A DNA stretch of 26,326 nt, from assembly GCA_020343555.1 (NCBI GenBank), contig CP070800.1, forward strand, positions 2,086,215 through 2,112,540, read 5' to 3'. Below are positions 24,561-26,326 of this stretch, piece by piece. Below the pieces are notes generated by a model. The model was not told where the DNA came from and searched no databases. It saw nothing but the letters and a program-made list of their open reading frames with translations. Each line of letters starts with the position of its first letter. Position 1 is the first letter of the stretch. This DNA comes from Dehalococcoidales bacterium. GTDB lineage: Bacteria; Chloroflexota; Dehalococcoidia; Dehalococcoidales; UBA2162. The position numbers and the translations under genes are program-made.

Positions 24561-25571
24561 ATGGTAAAAAGATATTCTCGAACCTTGAAAGTGTTTGAAA
24601 ATAATTCAGGGCAGTATATTATGAAAGATAAATCGTTAAATCATGCTGTCAACTTGATATTTCACAATATCCACGACCACGGTACCGATATCGGTAACAT
24701 GTGGATGGCTGAAATAGAAAATCGTTCCGGTGGCAAAGTAGCCTTCAGCACGACTATCGGTGATGATCCTGACCTCCTCAAAGCTGCTGATATAGTTCGT
24801 GATGTTCCGGCGTCCGCTGAACTCTATCCTTTACTCAATCTTGTTCAAATCCCGTTTGTGTTTCCAAACTCCTCGGTCGGCAGCAGAGTGATAGCTCAGC
24901 TTTATGAAGAGTTTCATGAACTAAGGGGTGAGTTGAGTGACGTGAAACTGGCAGGTATCGGTATCGGGGCACCGATGGCAATATTTTCGTCTCTTTCCTA
25001 CAAAAAGATTTCCAGCTTAGAAGACCTCGTCGGCGCCAGGATAAGATCGCTGTCAATTATGGATGGTGTTTTTAGAATTCTTGGCGCCATCCCTGAACAC
25101 GTTGGCTGGTTCGAAATGAGCAAGCTTTTAAAATCCGGCGAATTCAATGCGGCATTGCTCGGTATTATTCCCGCCTATATGTTCAAACTCGCTGATGATG
25201 CAGCCCCGTATTGTACCATAACCGGTGAAAAATCCATCACAATGCATCCATTGCGTATTTATATGAAATGGGACACATGGAATAGACTGCCGAACGATAT
25301 TCGCGATGTGGTTAATGAACTAGGACCGTCCGGTGCGAATTGCTGGTATGCAGTACAAAACGGCAATGATTCGGATACTCACCTGGTGGAAGCACTTGAA
25401 TATTTCAGACAAAAAGGTGAAATAACTTCGGTTAAGACGGATGAACTGGCCAGGTGGAAAAGAATAATAAAACCGGTAGTAGACTCTATACTGGATGAGT
25501 ACGAACGAAAAGGGATTCCTGCCAGGAGTTTTGTTACCAGGATGAAAGAACTTGTAGAAATGTATTCATAA
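24561..25571 (+). CDS. DctP-family (TRAP) solute-binding protein without a signal peptide
   Basis: A 336-residue protein of the DctP family. The pattern GARIRSLSIMDGVFRILGAIPEHVGWFEMSKLLKSGEFNAALLGI is the conserved ligand-binding stretch, in which Arg in ARIRS would bind a carboxylate. Also visible are LNLVQIPFVFPN, GIGAPMAIFSS and a long C-terminal helix. TRAP binding proteins normally carry an export signal; here the N-terminus (VKRYSRTLKVFENNSG) is hydrophilic, no upstream start in the open frame provides one, and no DctQ/DctM membrane genes follow. The protein may be cytoplasmic or an orphan sensor. The ribosome site before ATG 24561 is weak; ATG 24621 is an alternative start. It precedes an SDR gene by 43 bases. 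Confidence 0.8.
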   Translation: MVKRYSRTLKVFENNSGQYIMKDKSLNHAVNLIFHNIHDHGTDIGNMWMAEIENRSGGKVAFSTTIGDDPDLLKAADIVRDVPASAELYPLLNLVQIPFVFPNSSVGSRVIAQLYEEFHELRGELSDVKLAGIGIGAPMAIFSSLSYKKISSLEDLVGARIRSLSIMDGVFRILGAIPEHVGWFEMSKLLKSGEFNAALLGIIPAYMFKLADDAAPYCTITGEKSITMHPLRIYMKWDTWNRLPNDIRDVVNELGPSGANCWYAVQNGNDSDTHLVEALEYFRQKGEITSVKTDELARWKRIIKPVVDSILDEYERKGIPARSFVTRMKELVEMYS

Positions 25572-25614
25572 TTAACAATTGACTCCGACTATTAACGACC
25601 TCTGGAGGTAGAAA

Positions 25615-26326
25615 ATGGATTTGAAATTGACTGATAAAGTGGCTCTGGTAACCGGAACGGGAAGCCAGATAGGGTATGGTAGAGCAATAGCACTTACTCT
25701 TGCAGAAGAAGGTTGTCACATTATCTCTGCCGATATGGATATTGAAGGTGCCAGGCAGACAGCTGAAGAAGTCATATCTAAAGGACAGAAAGCGCTGGCA
25801 ATCAAAGTCGACGTAAGAAACCGCGATGAGGTCGATTCCATGGTGAAAAGTGGGATCGATGAATTCGGCAGGATAGATATTCTAGTAAACAACGCCGGAG
25901 TAAGTAGTAATTGGAAACCTTTTATGGAAATGAACCGAGAAGACTGGGATTACGATATAGGAGTAAACCTGTACGGTCAAATGAATGTCGCCCAAGCGGT
26001 TCTCCCTCACATGATTGCACGAAAATCCGGCAGGATTATCAACACTTCCGGCGGACAGGGATTTCCTGGAATTTCACTATACGGCGCTGCAAAAGGGGCG
26101 GTTGTACAGTGGACGAAGGCTCTCGCTAAAGAAGTTACGCCTTTCGGTGTCATAGTATCCGTATATTCTCCGGGTCTTGGTGCTACCGGACTTACCGAGG
26201 ACGATCCACGCGAGATGGAAAGCCTGGCAAAAGAAAGTTTACCGGGAAGGCTGTGTACTCCGGAGGATGTTGGTAATCTTGTCGCTTTCATGGTTTCCGA
26301 AAAAAGCAGTTACTTCGCATCAATGT
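25615..26326 (+). CDS. Short-chain dehydrogenase/reductase (SDR), 3' end outside window
   Basis: The frame runs from ATG 25615 (GGAGG seven bases upstream) to the window end without a stop, giving 237 residues. The NAD(P) motif TGTGSQIG lies at residues 13-20, NNAG at 92-95, and the catalytic Tyr156-x3-Lys160 in YGAAK. The catalytic Ser is probably Ser145 in NTSGGQGFPG; the spacing to Tyr is two residues shorter than usual, so a small deletion lies in that loop. Asp40 at the end of the second strand (ISADMD) favours NAD over NADP. It oxidises or reduces a secondary alcohol or keto group of unknown identity. It may form a unit with the DctP-like gene. Confidence 0.93.
   Translation, partial: MDLKLTDKVALVTGTGSQIGYGRAIALTLAEEGCHIISADMDIEGARQTAEEVISKGQKALAIKVDVRNRDEVDSMVKSGIDEFGRIDILVNNAGVSSNWKPFMEMNREDWDYDIGVNLYGQMNVAQAVLPHMIARKSGRIINTSGGQGFPGISLYGAAKGAVVQWTKALAKEVTPFGVIVSVYSPGLGATGLTEDDPREMESLAKESLPGRLCTPEDVGNLVAFMVSEKSSYFASM

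Noticed and set aside
1..26326. tRNA genes, rRNA, CRISPR arrays, insertion sequences or phage genes
   Set aside because: Reading by eye found no cloverleaf with a TTC-arm, no regularly spaced repeats and no transposase or integrase frames. A tRNAscan or Infernal run would be needed to exclude small RNAs.

Overview
The window reads as a chromosomal segment of a strictly anaerobic, energy-limited bacterium. It carries oxygen-sensitive chemistry: a glycyl radical enzyme with its activase, an aldehyde:ferredoxin oxidoreductase of the tungsten type, corrinoid methyl transfer, an iron-sulfur flavoprotein and an NDP-forming acyl-CoA synthetase. GC content is moderate by eye, Shine-Dalgarno sites are strong (AGGAGG type), and GTG/TTG starts occur. 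This gene mix resembles Dehalococcoidia and other Chloroflexota from sediments, but that placement is inference. I see no rRNA, tRNA, CRISPR array, transposase or phage gene.

Layout. (1) 1-1348, + strand: the 3' end of a family III CoA-transferase, a zinc alcohol dehydrogenase and a clear intrinsic terminator. (2) 10895 down to 1347, - strand: a tightly packed operon, in transcription order a stand-alone MetH-reactivation-like protein, an MttB-superfamily methyltransferase, a pterin-binding (MeTr/MtrH-like) methyltransferase, a second MttB homologue, a corrinoid protein, a glycyl radical enzyme (GRE), its radical-SAM activase, a class I SAM methyltransferase and possibly a 34-residue lysine-rich peptide. 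A 588-base leader precedes it, with a candidate promoter and an inverted repeat. (3) 11484-14250: another zinc dehydrogenase (-), a secreted PD40-propeller protein (+) and CvpA (-). (4) 14423-16704, +: a three-gene operon of a URO-D-fold protein, an iron-sulfur flavoprotein and a cysteine-free CMD/AhpD-like protein. (5) 16752-19997: an acyl-CoA synthetase (NDP-forming) on -, then SemiSWEET, a TIGR04076-like small protein and a third zinc dehydrogenase on +. (6) 24460 down to 20016, -: an AOR flanked by two paralogous TIGR04076-like proteins, followed by a peptidase-S51-like protein with a CysRS-like tail. (7) 24561-26326, +: a DctP-type binding protein with no signal peptide and a short-chain dehydrogenase cut by the window end.

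The standout system is region 2. Two non-pyrrolysine MttB homologues, one corrinoid protein and one pterin methyltransferase make a plausible demethylation route from a methylated compound (probably a quaternary amine) to tetrahydrofolate, with the MetH-like protein as candidate reactivator. A GRE and its activase sit inside the same operon. The GRE keeps the glycyl loop (Gly798) and a candidate thiyl cysteine (Cys459), but the cysteine context (GCSYAHP) lacks the glutamate of the GCVE-type eliminases and decarboxylases. This suggests an uncharacterised GRE whose radical cleavage or rearrangement is coupled to methyl-group removal. The substrate cannot be read from sequence.
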